DNA from: Planctomycetaceae bacterium
GTDB lineage: Bacteria; Planctomycetota; Planctomycetia; Pirellulales; Pirellulaceae
Assembly (NCBI GenBank): GCA_022614795.1
Contig: JAKEHX010000190.1
Location: forward strand, 1-21,427
Length of the DNA stretch: 21,427 bases
Reading direction: 5' to 3'
This document shows positions 14,737 through 21,100 of the stretch, piece by piece. The stretch's first letter is position 1. Each line of letters opens with the position of its first letter. A program made the translations under genes and the position numbers. The notes below the pieces were generated by a model. It did not search any database. It saw nothing but the letters and a program-made list of their open reading frames with translations, and had not been told where the DNA came from.

Positions 14737-16151
14737 TAGTGGATGTCCTCCTGAGCCGGCGGCTGGGCTGGCTCGTTGCTCATCGGGCCGATCGAGCTGT
14801 CCGCAGTGAGCTGCCGCTCGTCGAACAGCTTCGGATTCAGGTCGATGCCGACCTCGGCCAGGCGGTGGGCGAATTTCGGCTTGTTGCCGGTGGCGTAGAA
14901 ATGGCCGCGGGCGATGCCCCGGTCATCGACCCCCGTCTGCCGGAAGCCGAACAGGTCTTGGATGGCGTAGTCGCCGCTTTCCAGGGCGGTGATCTCGCTG
15001 ATTTTCATGACGCGACGGACGCCCCCTTTGAGGCGGGCCAGGTGAATGACCACGCTGATGGCCGACGCGATGTAGCGGCGGGTCACCGCCACCGGCAGGT
15101 CGAAGCCCGCCATGCTGACCATGACTTCCAGGCGCGAGAGGGCGTCGCGCGTGTCGTTGGCGTGGATCGTGGTGAGCGAGCCTTCGTGGCCGGTGTTCAT
15201 GGCCTGGAGCATGTCGAGGGCTTCGCCGCCGCGAACTTCGCCCAGGATGATCCGGTCGGGCCGCATGCGGAGGGCGTTGCGTACCAGGTCGCGCTGCGCC
15301 ACTTCGGCGGTCCCTTCGGCGCTCTTGGGCCGCGTTTCCAGCTTCACGACGTGCTTCCGCTGGAGTTTGAGCTCGGCCGAGTCTTCGATCGTCACCAGCC
15401 GCTCGTTGGCGGGAATGAACTTCGAGACGTTATTGAGCAGGGTGGTTTTGCCGCTGCCGGTGCCGCCGCTGATCATCAGGTTGATGCGGCCTTCGACGGC
15501 CGCTTCGATCACCTTCAGCATTTCGGGGCAGATCGAACCGCGGACCAACAGATCCGCCACTTGCAGCGGCCGCTGGCCAAACCGGCGAATCGAGAGGACC
15601 GGCCCCCCCAGGGCCAGCGGCGGAATGATGGCGTTGACGCGGCTGCCGTCGGCCAGGCGGGCATCGACCATCGGCGAGTGCTCGTCGATGCGACGGCCAA
15701 CGCGGGCCGCGACCCGCTGAATGATCTGGAGCAGGTGCTCCTCGTCGGCGAAAACCGTGTTCGTCTCCTGAAGCCGGCCGAGCCGTTCGACATAGACCTC
15801 GTGCGGGCCGTTGACCAGGATGTCGGTGACATCCGGGTCCTGCATGTATGTCTCAAGGGGGCCGAGGCCGAACGATTCGGCGATCAGCTCTTCGACGAGT
15901 CGGTCTTCGTCGATCGCCGGCAGCTTGCGGCCGCGGGTCTTGAGCATTCCCTCGGCCAGCCGGCGGATGTCTTCGCGCAGCTCGTCGTCCGAGAGGCCGG
16001 TGATCCGCGACAGGTCGAGCGAGTCGAGCAGCTCGCGATGGATGCCGGTCTTGAGGCGTTGGAATTCCGCCTCGTGGTTTTCAGCGTGCACGACCGGCTC
16101 GCCGTGTCCGTTGCCGTTGCGTTCGGCGGGCCGTAAGGACTGCAAAAACAT
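14736..16151 (-). CDS. cpaF: CpaF/TadA-family pilus assembly ATPase
   Basis: This cytoplasmic secretion ATPase (471 aa) drives Tad/Flp pilus assembly. Its N-terminal helical domain contains LLDSLDLSRITGLSDDELRE. The DILVNGPHEVYVERLGRL segment (109-126) and DEHSPMVDARLADGSRVNAI (156-175) are diagnostic of CpaF. The nucleotide-binding core has Walker A GGTGSGKTT (229-237), an Asp box TIEDSAEL (254-261), Walker B RIILGEVRGGE (300-310) and a His box GHEGSLTTIHAN (321-332). The ATG at 16151 has GGAG about nine bases upstream. It lies 151 bases after cpaB and overlaps tadB by one base. The genes for the secretin and TadZ that normally lie between cpaB and cpaF are absent. Confidence 0.96.
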   Translation of the reverse strand: MFLQSLRPAERNGNGHGEPVVHAENHEAEFQRLKTGIHRELLDSLDLSRITGLSDDELREDIRRLAEGMLKTRGRKLPAIDEDRLVEELIAESFGLGPLETYMQDPDVTDILVNGPHEVYVERLGRLQETNTVFADEEHLLQIIQRVAARVGRRIDEHSPMVDARLADGSRVNAIIPPLALGGPVLSIRRFGQRPLQVADLLVRGSICPEMLKVIEAAVEGRINLMISGGTGSGKTTLLNNVSKFIPANERLVTIEDSAELKLQRKHVVKLETRPKSAEGTAEVAQRDLVRNALRMRPDRIILGEVRGGEALDMLQAMNTGHEGSLTTIHANDTRDALSRLEVMVSMAGFDLPVAVTRRYIASAISVVIHLARLKGGVRRVMKISEITALESGDYAIQDLFGFRQTGVDDRGIARGHFYATGNKPKFAHRLAEVGIDLNPKLFDERQLTADSSIGPMSNEPAQPPAQEDIH

Positions 16152-16235
16152 TTCCGGTGACTCCCTGATGCGACTGGCTTGTGGCTGGTTCCGTCTTCCG
16201 TTGGAGAGGGCAGCTTGTGCTTTCCGCCCTCGCCC

Positions 16236-16275
16236 GGCGAGCGGGGCTCGCCTCCCTCTCCCCGCAGGGAGAGGG
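16236..16275. repeat. Two adjacent hairpins in the cpaB-cpaF spacer
   Basis: GGCGAGC-GGG-GCTCGCC (16236-16252) is followed directly by CCCTCTCCC (16254-16262) and GGGAGAGGG (16267-16275), a 9-bp stem with a CCGCA-type loop. The CCCTCTCCC...GGGAGAGGG word is a widespread kind of dispersed bacterial repeat. No U-run follows on the minus strand, so this is more likely an mRNA processing or stabilising structure than a terminator. Confidence 0.6.
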
Positions 16276-16302
16276 CTTGCTGTGCATCCCGATCCTCCGA
16301 AA

Positions 16303-17298
16303 CTAACGGGCCTCTTCGGCCGCGACGGCCAGGGCGGCCTGTGGCACCTTCACGCCGCTATGGATCGCCGTCGTCTTGTTCTGTTCGGCGGCCGCAGCGT
16401 TGACAGGGTCGAGGCGCTGGCGGGCCTCCACTTCGCGCGATTCGCGAATCCGGTCGTCGCTCATTTCAATCACGCGCACGCTGCCGCCCGACCATTTCTC
16501 AATTGTGAACCGGCGGGGCTGGGGAATTTCTTTCAGGCCCAGCAGTTGGCGGCGGGTGATCACGTCATCGGCAGCGGGAGCGGCAGCATCCACGTCCTGC
16601 ATGCTGACCAGCGTGGCCACCAGCGTGCCCGTCCGCTCGGCGACGATCAGTTTGTTGGCATCCGCCGGCATGACGGCAACCGTAATCAGGTTGGCGGCCG
16701 GCTCCTTCGGCTGGCCGCGGCGAACCAGCGGGCGGCCGGCCACGGCATCCACAATCAGCACGTTCCGGAGCAAAGTCCGCGTGAGCACTTCGCCCAGGTC
16801 GGGATGGGTCCCTTCGACGGTCATCGCCAGATCGACCCGGTCCCCTTCTTCCAGTCGTTTGCCGCCGGTGTCGGCGCCCTGCACCTGAATGGTGACGGCC
16901 CGATGGCCGGCCGGAATGCGTTCGGCCAGGTCCGGCAGCCCCTCGCCGATGCCCATCAGGTATTCGTCGCGAATGGCCTGGCCGGCGCGGATGGCCTGGG
17001 TCGTGATCCGGCCTTCAGCCAGAGGCGTGCCTTTGAACGTGCCTGTGGCCGCCTTGGTTTCCTTGCCGACGTAGCCGACGTAAACGTCGCCGGGCGAGAT
17101 TTTGGTGTGCTTGGGAATGTTGACGGAAGCGAACACGACCGGCACGAGGTCCGGCTTGGGCGGTTCGGGGGCCGGGGGCGGCGGGGCCTGGACCACCGGC
17201 GGTTTTTCCATGGACTGACGAACGATGTACGCGGCCACCAGGCCGAGCACGATCGCCATGACGCCGAACGTCACGGTTGCGGGACTGATACGTTTCAC
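16303..17298 (-). CDS. cpaB: CpaB/RcpC-family Flp pilus assembly protein (SAF domain)
   Basis: This membrane-anchored periplasmic protein of Tad systems is thought to help the secretin or pilus channel. The start chosen is the GTG at 17298, because AGGAG stands exactly seven bases before it; another GTG at 17316 lacks such a site. This gives 331 aa. The protein has a short cytoplasmic N-terminus, one membrane helix (about 8-28, SPATVTFGVMAIVLGLVAAYI), a Pro-rich linker (VVQAPPPPAPEPPKPD), a SAF domain (about 53-115; VPVVFASVNIPKHTKISPGD) and a longer RcpC-like beta domain with HRAVTIQVQGADTGGKRLEEGDR-like sequence. Its usual partner, the secretin, is not encoded next to it. Confidence 0.92.
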   Translation of the reverse strand: MKRISPATVTFGVMAIVLGLVAAYIVRQSMEKPPVVQAPPPPAPEPPKPDLVPVVFASVNIPKHTKISPGDVYVGYVGKETKAATGTFKGTPLAEGRITTQAIRAGQAIRDEYLMGIGEGLPDLAERIPAGHRAVTIQVQGADTGGKRLEEGDRVDLAMTVEGTHPDLGEVLTRTLLRNVLIVDAVAGRPLVRRGQPKEPAANLITVAVMPADANKLIVAERTGTLVATLVSMQDVDAAAPAADDVITRRQLLGLKEIPQPRRFTIEKWSGGSVRVIEMSDDRIRESREVEARQRLDPVNAAAAEQNKTTAIHSGVKVPQAALAVAAEEAR

Positions 17299-17353
17299 GT
17301 CAAAACTCCTGAGCACAAGGGATGCACGTCGTGCGGAAGATTTCGGTTAGACC

Positions 17354-17494
17354 TTAAAGTTGTTCGACAATGTTTTGAGGACTTTGCAAAAACTTGCTCC
17401 TCCCCAAGAGGAGCAAATCCAGTGCCGCGCCTTCGCGCGGTTCAAACACGCGGCCGAAACCGCGAGAGCGGGCGACGTTCAAGTTCTTGATCAT
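17354..17494 (-). CDS. Small 46-aa ORF in the tad operon, unknown function
   Basis: The ORF starts with an ATG at 17494, only four bases after the stop of the prepilin peptidase gene. A GGGAG nine bases upstream is formed by the last codons of that gene. It ends in TAA, 55 bases before the cpaB start. The product begins MIKNLNVARSRGFGRVFEP, has an acidic/hydrophobic centre (REGAALDLLLLGRS) and ends FLQSPQNIVEQL. No signal peptide, cysteine or membrane helix is seen. The ribosome site and tight spacing favour a real gene. The frame is also open further upstream across the peptidase gene, which weakens the open-frame argument. No family recognised. Confidence 0.5.
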   Translation of the reverse strand: MIKNLNVARSRGFGRVFEPREGAALDLLLLGRSKFLQSPQNIVEQL

Positions 17495-17498
17495 CGGA

Positions 17499-18035
17499 CT
17501 AGGCTCCCTGGCTGCGAAGCAGCAGCCATGCCAGCACGAGCCACGCTCCCATCGCCACCGGCACGGCAAACGGCAGGACGCGGCGGGCCTTGCGCGGGGG
17601 CGAAGCGGCCGTGGTCGTGCCGCCGCCACTGGCCGACTGGATGTAGCGCCGCCGGGCCGTGGAAAAGCCTTCGGTGACGGCGCTATTGGCCATGATCGCG
17701 ATCGCCCCGCAGGCGGCGAGCATGGCCGCCACGCCAAAACTCACCAGGATCAAGACGGGGCCCATCCAGGCGCCGAGTGCCGCCAGCAGCTTCACGTCCC
17801 CCATGCCGCCGCCGCCCAACAGCCACGGCAGGATCAAGAGCGAGAATCCAACCGCAAATCCCGCCAGCGACAACAGCGGACCCATGCCGCCCGGGGCCAG
17901 CGAGTGATACGCCAGTCCTAGGCCAGCGGCACTGACGGTCAGCCAGTTGGGAATCTTCTTCGTGCGATAATCGAGCACCGCCGCAATGGCCGTTAGGAGA
18001 GCCACCGCTGCCGCGAATTCATAGCCGACGTGCAT
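17499..18035 (-). CDS. tadV: Prepilin peptidase (A24 family, TadV/CpaA type)
   Basis: This aspartic membrane protease cleaves the leader peptides of prepilins at a Gly. It is short (178 aa) and lacks the N-terminal methylase region of PilD, as expected for TadV/CpaA. The two catalytic aspartates are visible: Asp22 in VLDYRTKKIPN and Asp80 in GGGGMGDVKL (the GxGD motif). About five or six membrane segments cover residues 5-22, 32-48, 52-74, 90-116 and 152-173. An unusual hydrophilic Ser/Gly/Thr stretch (about 128-148, SASGGGTTTAASPPRKARR) precedes the last helix. The gene follows the pilin array, 164 bases after the last paralog, so the array is its obvious substrate. Confidence 0.93.
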   Translation of the reverse strand: MHVGYEFAAAVALLTAIAAVLDYRTKKIPNWLTVSAAGLGLAYHSLAPGGMGPLLSLAGFAVGFSLLILPWLLGGGGMGDVKLLAALGAWMGPVLILVSFGVAAMLAACGAIAIMANSAVTEGFSTARRRYIQSASGGGTTTAASPPRKARRVLPFAVPVAMGAWLVLAWLLLRSQGA

Positions 18036-18135
18036 GACAGCCGCTCACCGGGCGAGGAGGATAACGCGGGAGCGCTGTGTTGGCGAATGACTCGCATGCG
18101 GCCGGCTCCCCAGTCGGCTGCACTAGTCTGGTCCT

Positions 18136-18151
18136 GCCGCCCGATGGCGGC
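18136..18151. repeat. Hairpin in the 164-bp spacer between paralog G and tadV
   Basis: GCCGCC-CGAT-GGCGGC (18136-18151) is a perfect 6-bp stem with a tetraloop. No T-run follows on the minus strand. In the mRNA it could separate the highly expressed pilin segment from the assembly-machine segment by 3' end protection. That role is inferred. Confidence 0.4.
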
Positions 18152-18199
18152 GCTTTCTCCCAGTTTTTCCTGGCCCGGCGTCCACAGCCGGAGCGGCGG

Positions 18200-18505
18200 C
18201 TACGCCCCTCCGTCGGTTTTCGGCGTCGTGGGCACGAGCGTGCTCCGGTCGCAATCGATCACCGTCCCGAGGGAATCGACATACTCGCTGCCCGGAATGC
18301 CAAACAGCGGCAAGCCGACGAACGAGTAGGACTGGTCGAACTGGAGCACGGCTTCGGCCGTATCGCCCAGCTCGTCGATGATCACATCGCGGGCGGCCCC
18401 CAGGCCGCTGATGATGCCGATGACCACCAGGACGATCAGGAGCGTCCATTCAAAAGAGAGGACGCCGTCGTCCTCCCACCACATTTTGTTGAAAAACCGC
18501 CTCAT
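18200..18505 (-). CDS. Flp-like pilin paralog G
   Basis: This 101-aa prepilin-like protein has the leader MRRFFNKMWWEDDG, a predicted TadV cleavage after that Gly, then VLSFEWTLLIVLVVIGIISGL as the hydrophobic assembly helix, with Glu at +5. The post-helix segment ARDVIIDELGDTAEAVLQFDQSY is shared with all other copies. The C-terminal part is shorter and more divergent than in B-F. It has the single cysteine in VIDCDRS and ends TTPKTDGGA. The start has AAGGGG seven bases upstream. It is last in the array, 48 bases after paralog F, and the most divergent of the complete copies, so it may be a minor pilin. Confidence 0.85.
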   Translation of the reverse strand: MRRFFNKMWWEDDGVLSFEWTLLIVLVVIGIISGLGAARDVIIDELGDTAEAVLQFDQSYSFVGLPLFGIPGSEYVDSLGTVIDCDRSTLVPTTPKTDGGA

Positions 18506-18553
18506 TGCCGGCCCCTTTCAGGACTCTAGTTTGATGGAGCAAATCCAGGGCCG

Positions 18554-18901
18554 TTACGCCGGGTCATCGATAACGCTCGTCGGCGTTTGACCTGTCGGCG
18601 CACTGGTGCGTCCGCAGTCCTGGAAGAACTGGTCCGCCGCGGTTTCTTCGAACTCCATGTCCGGCGTAATGAAGTCCGGCCCGGCGTTGTCGGGATCAAA
18701 TTCGAGCGATACCCCCACGAGGAAGAAGCTCTGGTTGAAGGCCTGGGCCGCTTCGGCCACGTCCCCCAATTCGTCGATGATCGCGTCGCGGGCCCCGGCC
18801 AGGCCGGAGACGATGCCGATCGTGAGCAGGGTGAGGAGCAGCGTCCACTCGAACGAGAGAACGCCGTCGTCTTCGGTCCACAGGCGGTGCAGTCGGTTCA
18901 T
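18554..18901 (-). CDS. Flp-like pilin paralog F
   Basis: The protein is 115 aa from the ATG at 18901, with AGGA nine bases upstream. The frame is open further back, but only this start gives a leader like the other copies: MNRLHRLWTEDDG, cleavage, then VLSFEWTLLLTLLTIGIVSGL. The conserved ARDAIIDELGDVAEAAQAFNQS follows. The C-terminal domain is the most acidic of the array (EFDPDNAGPDF, DMEFEETAADQFF) and carries the single cysteine in FQDCGRTSAPTGQTPTSV. That last stretch matches paralog B (CGRTNAPIGQTPQSV). The spacer to paralog E is 43 bases. Confidence 0.85.
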   Translation of the reverse strand: MNRLHRLWTEDDGVLSFEWTLLLTLLTIGIVSGLAGARDAIIDELGDVAEAAQAFNQSFFLVGVSLEFDPDNAGPDFITPDMEFEETAADQFFQDCGRTSAPTGQTPTSVIDDPA

Positions 18902-18944
18902 GAGAAGAGATCCTGTTCCGGTAATCGAAAGGTTGTTCAGGCGG

Positions 18945-19301
18945 CTAGGCGCCGTCGGGGAAGAAGTCTTCAATCGGAATGCCGATGCCCGGCTCCTGGC
19001 CGAGCGGATCGGGGAAGGTCGTATCGCAATCGACGTAGATGAGGGCGTCGGTGAACGACGTGTCGCTGGATGAGCTGGTCGCGGTCGTGTGGACCAAAAC
19101 GGCGAGCGGGAACGTGATCGTGTACGACTGATCGACGGCCAGCATCACCTGGGCGGTGTCGCCGAGCTCGTCGATGATCGCGTTGCGGCCGGCAGCCACG
19201 CCGCCCACGATGCCGATCGTGAGCAGGGTCAAGATTAGCACCCATTCGAACGCCAGGACGCCGTCGTCTTCGGCCCAAAGTGATTTGAGTTTCGCGGTCA
19301 T
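18945..19301 (-). CDS. Flp-like pilin paralog E
   Basis: This is a 118-aa protein. The leader MTAKLKSLWAEDDG is followed by VLAFEWVLILTLLTIGIVGGV, the only complete copy with Ala instead of Ser at +3. The conserved segment is GRNAIIDELGDTAQVMLAVDQSY. The C-terminal domain has TITFPLAVLVHTTATSSSSD, then SFTDALIYVDCDTT with the single cysteine, very like paralogs B and D. The tail is Pro/Gly/Asp-rich. The ribosome site is weak (GGGA). No other function is suggested by the sequence. Confidence 0.86.
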   Translation of the reverse strand: MTAKLKSLWAEDDGVLAFEWVLILTLLTIGIVGGVAAGRNAIIDELGDTAQVMLAVDQSYTITFPLAVLVHTTATSSSSDTSFTDALIYVDCDTTFPDPLGQEPGIGIPIEDFFPDGA

Positions 19302-19354
19302 GATGTTTTCCCGTGTATTTGTGGTGGGCGAGTTGTGGTGGGTCGGGCGGGCTG

Positions 19355-19693
19355 TTAAGGGCCGTCGCTGCCGTCGTCAACGTTTTGCGGGACCTGGCCC
19401 GAGAGGTTCTGGGCCCGGTCGCAATCGCTGTAGGCGAGGGCGTCGGTGAACGAGCTGTCGCTGGCCGACGACGATGGCCCGGTATGAACGATGACCTCAA
19501 GCGGGAAATCGATCGTCATCGAGTGGTCCAGAGCGAGCATGCCCTGGGCGACGTCGCCGAATTCATCGATGATCGCGTCGCGGACGCCGGCCAGGCCGGA
19601 GACGATGCCGATCGTGAGCAGCGTGACGAGCAGCGTCCATTCGAACGACAGCACGCCGTCTTCTTGCGTCCAAACGTGTTTCAAGGTCGTCAT
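19355..19693 (-). CDS. Flp-like pilin paralog D
   Basis: This is a 112-aa protein with leader MTTLKHVWTQEDG, then VLSFEWTLLVTLLTIGIVSGL and VRDAIIDEFGDVAQGMLALDHS. The C-terminal domain reads TIDFPLEVIVHTGPSSSASD, then SSFTDALAYSDCDRA with the single cysteine. At the DNA level it shares long, nearly identical blocks with paralog B, both in the helix-coding part and in the SFTDAL region. This points to tandem duplication within the array. No good Shine-Dalgarno sequence is seen, so coupling to the upstream paralog is possible. Confidence 0.86.
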   Translation of the reverse strand: MTTLKHVWTQEDGVLSFEWTLLVTLLTIGIVSGLAGVRDAIIDEFGDVAQGMLALDHSMTIDFPLEVIVHTGPSSSASDSSFTDALAYSDCDRAQNLSGQVPQNVDDGSDGP

Positions 19694-19743
19694 GATGGGG
19701 CTTTCTTGGGGTTCCCGTGTGCGAGGTGAATGATGGCGAGCTC

Positions 19744-20103
19744 TTACGAATCCGTGTCGGCTTGGCCGGCCTGGTTTTGTGCTCCAGCCGTCGTGCGTCC
19801 GCAGTCGGCAAAGCTCTGGGCGTCGGTGAACGAGGATCCGGCGGCGGAGCCCGGTTCCTCCAGGGCAAAATCCGTCCCGGCCCCGTCCAGATCAACTTGC
19901 AAGCGGAGCGGCTGGTCGAGGACGTACGAGTCGTCCAGGGCGAGCATGGCCTGGGCGGCATCGCCCAACTCGTCGATGACGGCGTCGCGGGCGGCCGACA
20001 GGCCGGCGACCACGCCGATCACGAGCAGCGTGACGATCAGGGTCCATTCAAACGACAGGACACCGTCGTCTTGAGTCCATAGCTTCCGGGCAAAATCGTT
20101 CAT
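19744..20103 (-). CDS. Flp-like pilin paralog C
   Basis: The protein is 119 aa from the ATG at 20103, with leader MNDFARKLWTQDDG. Only this internal start fits the common leader length. The helix is VLSFEWTLIVTLLVIGVVAGL, followed by ARDAVIDELGDAAQAMLALDDSY. The C-terminal domain departs from B/D/E, with VLDQPLRLQVDLDGAGTDFA in place of the HTT/HTG strand, but it regains SSFTDAQSFADCGRTTAG with the single cysteine. A strong hairpin lies in the spacer upstream. No clear ribosome site is visible; the sequence before the ATG is CTCCGCC. Confidence 0.85.
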   Translation of the reverse strand: MNDFARKLWTQDDGVLSFEWTLIVTLLVIGVVAGLSAARDAVIDELGDAAQAMLALDDSYVLDQPLRLQVDLDGAGTDFALEEPGSAAGSSFTDAQSFADCGRTTAGAQNQAGQADTDS

Positions 20104-20132
20104 GGCGGAGCGCTTTCGAGGAGTTATAAAGT

Positions 20133-20168
20133 GAGTCCGCCCGCCCGCCAGGCGGAGCGGGCAGACTC
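20133..20168. repeat. Strong hairpin between pilin paralogs B and C
   Basis: GAGTCCGCCCGC (20133-20144) pairs with GCGGGCAGACTC (20157-20168) with a single mismatch, and the loop itself contains CCGCC/GGCGG. No U-run follows, so it is more likely to protect the 3' end of the paralog B message than to terminate it. That could raise the level of B over the other paralogs. Confidence 0.6.
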
Positions 20169-20197
20169 GGGTGGAGTTAATCGTCGATCGGGTTCGA

Positions 20198-20533
20198 CTA
20201 CGAATCCGCGTCCAGAACCGACTGCGGGGTCTGGCCGATTGGCGCGTTGGTGCGGCCGCAATCGATGTAGAGCAGCGCGTCGGTGAACGAGCTGTCGCTG
20301 GCCGAGCTGCTGTCGGTCGTGTGCACATCGACGTTCAGCGGAAAGTCGATGGTGTACGACTGATCGAGAGCCAGCATGGCCTGGGCGACGTCGCCCAATT
20401 CATCGATGATCGCATCGCGCGCGCCGGCGAGGCCGGAGACGATGCCGATCGTGAGCAGGGTCACCAAAAGGACCCACTCGAAGGAGAGGACGCCGTCCTC
20501 TTCCTTCCACATACGAGCCAGAACATTCTTCAT
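20198..20533 (-). CDS. Flp-like pilin paralog B (probable major pilin)
   Basis: The protein is 111 aa from the ATG at 20533, which has the best ribosome site of the array (AAGGAG six bases upstream). The leader is MKNVLARMWKEEDG, followed by VLSFEWVLLVTLLTIGIVSGL. The conserved ARDAIIDELGDVAQAMLALD comes next. The C-terminal domain has TIDFPLNVDVHTTDSSSASD and SSFTDALLYIDCGRTN, with the single cysteine. It is the first gene after a sigma-54-like promoter and a 5' leader hairpin, and a strong hairpin follows it. This arrangement would make it the most abundant product, hence the suggestion of a major pilin, which is inference. Confidence 0.87.
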   Translation of the reverse strand: MKNVLARMWKEEDGVLSFEWVLLVTLLTIGIVSGLAGARDAIIDELGDVAQAMLALDQSYTIDFPLNVDVHTTDSSSASDSSFTDALLYIDCGRTNAPIGQTPQSVLDADS

Positions 20534-20571
20534 CCAAAACTCCTTGTACCAGGAACACCGAAAACACGTGT

Positions 20572-20597
20572 GGAGCGTCTCCACATAGAGGCGCTCC
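20572..20597 (-). promoter_or_regulatory. 5' leader hairpin upstream of pilin paralog B
   Basis: GGAGCG (20572-20577) pairs with CGCTCC (20592-20597), with CTC/GAG pairs inside after one mismatch and a 6-base loop. It lies between the predicted transcription start (about 20638) and the AAGGAG ribosome site, so it could stabilise the mRNA or affect translation. Confidence 0.45.
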
Positions 20598-20648
20598 GTC
20601 GGCGCTCGCTAGTGCCCGATGCGCCGACTTTCTCGTGGCCACGCAAGA

Positions 20649-20664
20649 TGCACCTTGTGTGCCA
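20649..20664 (-). promoter_or_regulatory. Sigma-54-like promoter for pilin paralogs B-G and the tad genes
   Basis: On the minus strand TGGCACACAAGGTGCA matches the sigma-54 (RpoN) consensus TGGCACG-N4-TTGCA at 10 of 12 defined positions. The invariant GG and GC are exactly 10 bases apart. The predicted start is about 20638, giving a leader of about 105 bases. Pilin genes in several bacteria are sigma-54 dependent. No equally good sigma-70 site was found in this region. Confidence 0.5.
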
Positions 20665-20786
20665 CGCCAATTCCCGCGGCGGAAAAAACTTGCGCGGCAG
20701 CGATTAGCCCTTGCCCCGCAGGAGCTTGCGCGCAAAAGGATGTGCCCTGATGGCGGCGTCAAATGCGGGGGGATGTTGCCGCGGCG

Positions 20787-20822
20787 AAACAAACCGCGCT
20801 AGGACCGCGATGCAGTTTGTTT
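20787..20822. promoter_or_regulatory. Inverted repeat upstream of the pilin promoter (possible activator site)
   Basis: AAACAAAC (20787-20794) and GTTTGTTT (20815-20822) form a perfect 8-bp inverted repeat, with CGCG/CGCG pairing inside. It is centred about 155 bases upstream of the sigma-54-like -12 element, in the range where enhancer-binding proteins commonly bind. The role is inferred from position only. Confidence 0.35.
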
Positions 20823-20843
20823 ACGCGCACAAGCGCCATCGCC

Positions 20844-20887
20844 AAACGAAAACGCCGCCAGCTCCGCGGGATGCAGAGCTGGCGGCG
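20844..20887 (-). terminator. Intrinsic terminator downstream of pilin paralog A
   Basis: On the minus strand a perfect 12-bp GC-rich stem, CGCCGCCAGCTC (20887-20876 read downward) with GAGCTGGCGGCG (20864-20853), has an 11-base loop and is followed at once by TTTTCGTTT (20852-20844). It should end the transcript of paralog A and anything upstream of it, so paralogs B-G need their own promoter. Confidence 0.85.
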
Positions 20888-21100
20888 ACGTGTTTTCGGC
20901 GATTTCTCGAACCGCTTTTCGCACCTGGATGAAAGTGCGGAAAGCTGCTTTGATCTTTCGCCGCCGAAGGGCACTTTTCAGCGGCCAAGGTCGAAAGCCT
21001 GGCGAGAACATTCGCCGGTGTTCAATCGACTGACAAACGGAGTTAGGGATTGTGACGGTTGTGCCAGGCAGTGTTTCAAAACCTGACGCTTCGCCGGTCG

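Larger units (their letters stand above)
20534..21100. other. 567-bp non-coding region between pilin paralogs A and B
   Basis: No credible gene was found on either strand. In transcription order (right to left) it holds the 3' untranslated end of paralog A (about 210 bases), an intrinsic terminator, an inverted repeat, a sigma-54-like promoter and a 5' leader with a hairpin. These are listed separately. A palindrome TTGCGCGCAA (20726-20735) and a second CTTGCGCG word (20689-20696) lie upstream of the promoter and could be activator sites. Confidence 0.6.

Noticed and set aside
14739..16136. Long plus-strand open frame (465 codons) opposite cpaF
   Set aside because: It mirrors the codon positions of a clear CpaF gene. 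High GC makes antisense frames stay open, and its translation is rich in Asp, Arg, His and Gly with no motif.
17495..17737. N-terminal extension of the 46-aa ORF to 127 codons
   Set aside because: The extension would overlap the C-terminal part of the prepilin peptidase gene; the ATG at 17494 with its own ribosome site explains the frame better.
20799..21011. Minus-strand 70-codon ORF between pilin paralogs A and B
   Set aside because: It runs straight through the intrinsic terminator stem and has no ribosome site or recognisable motif.
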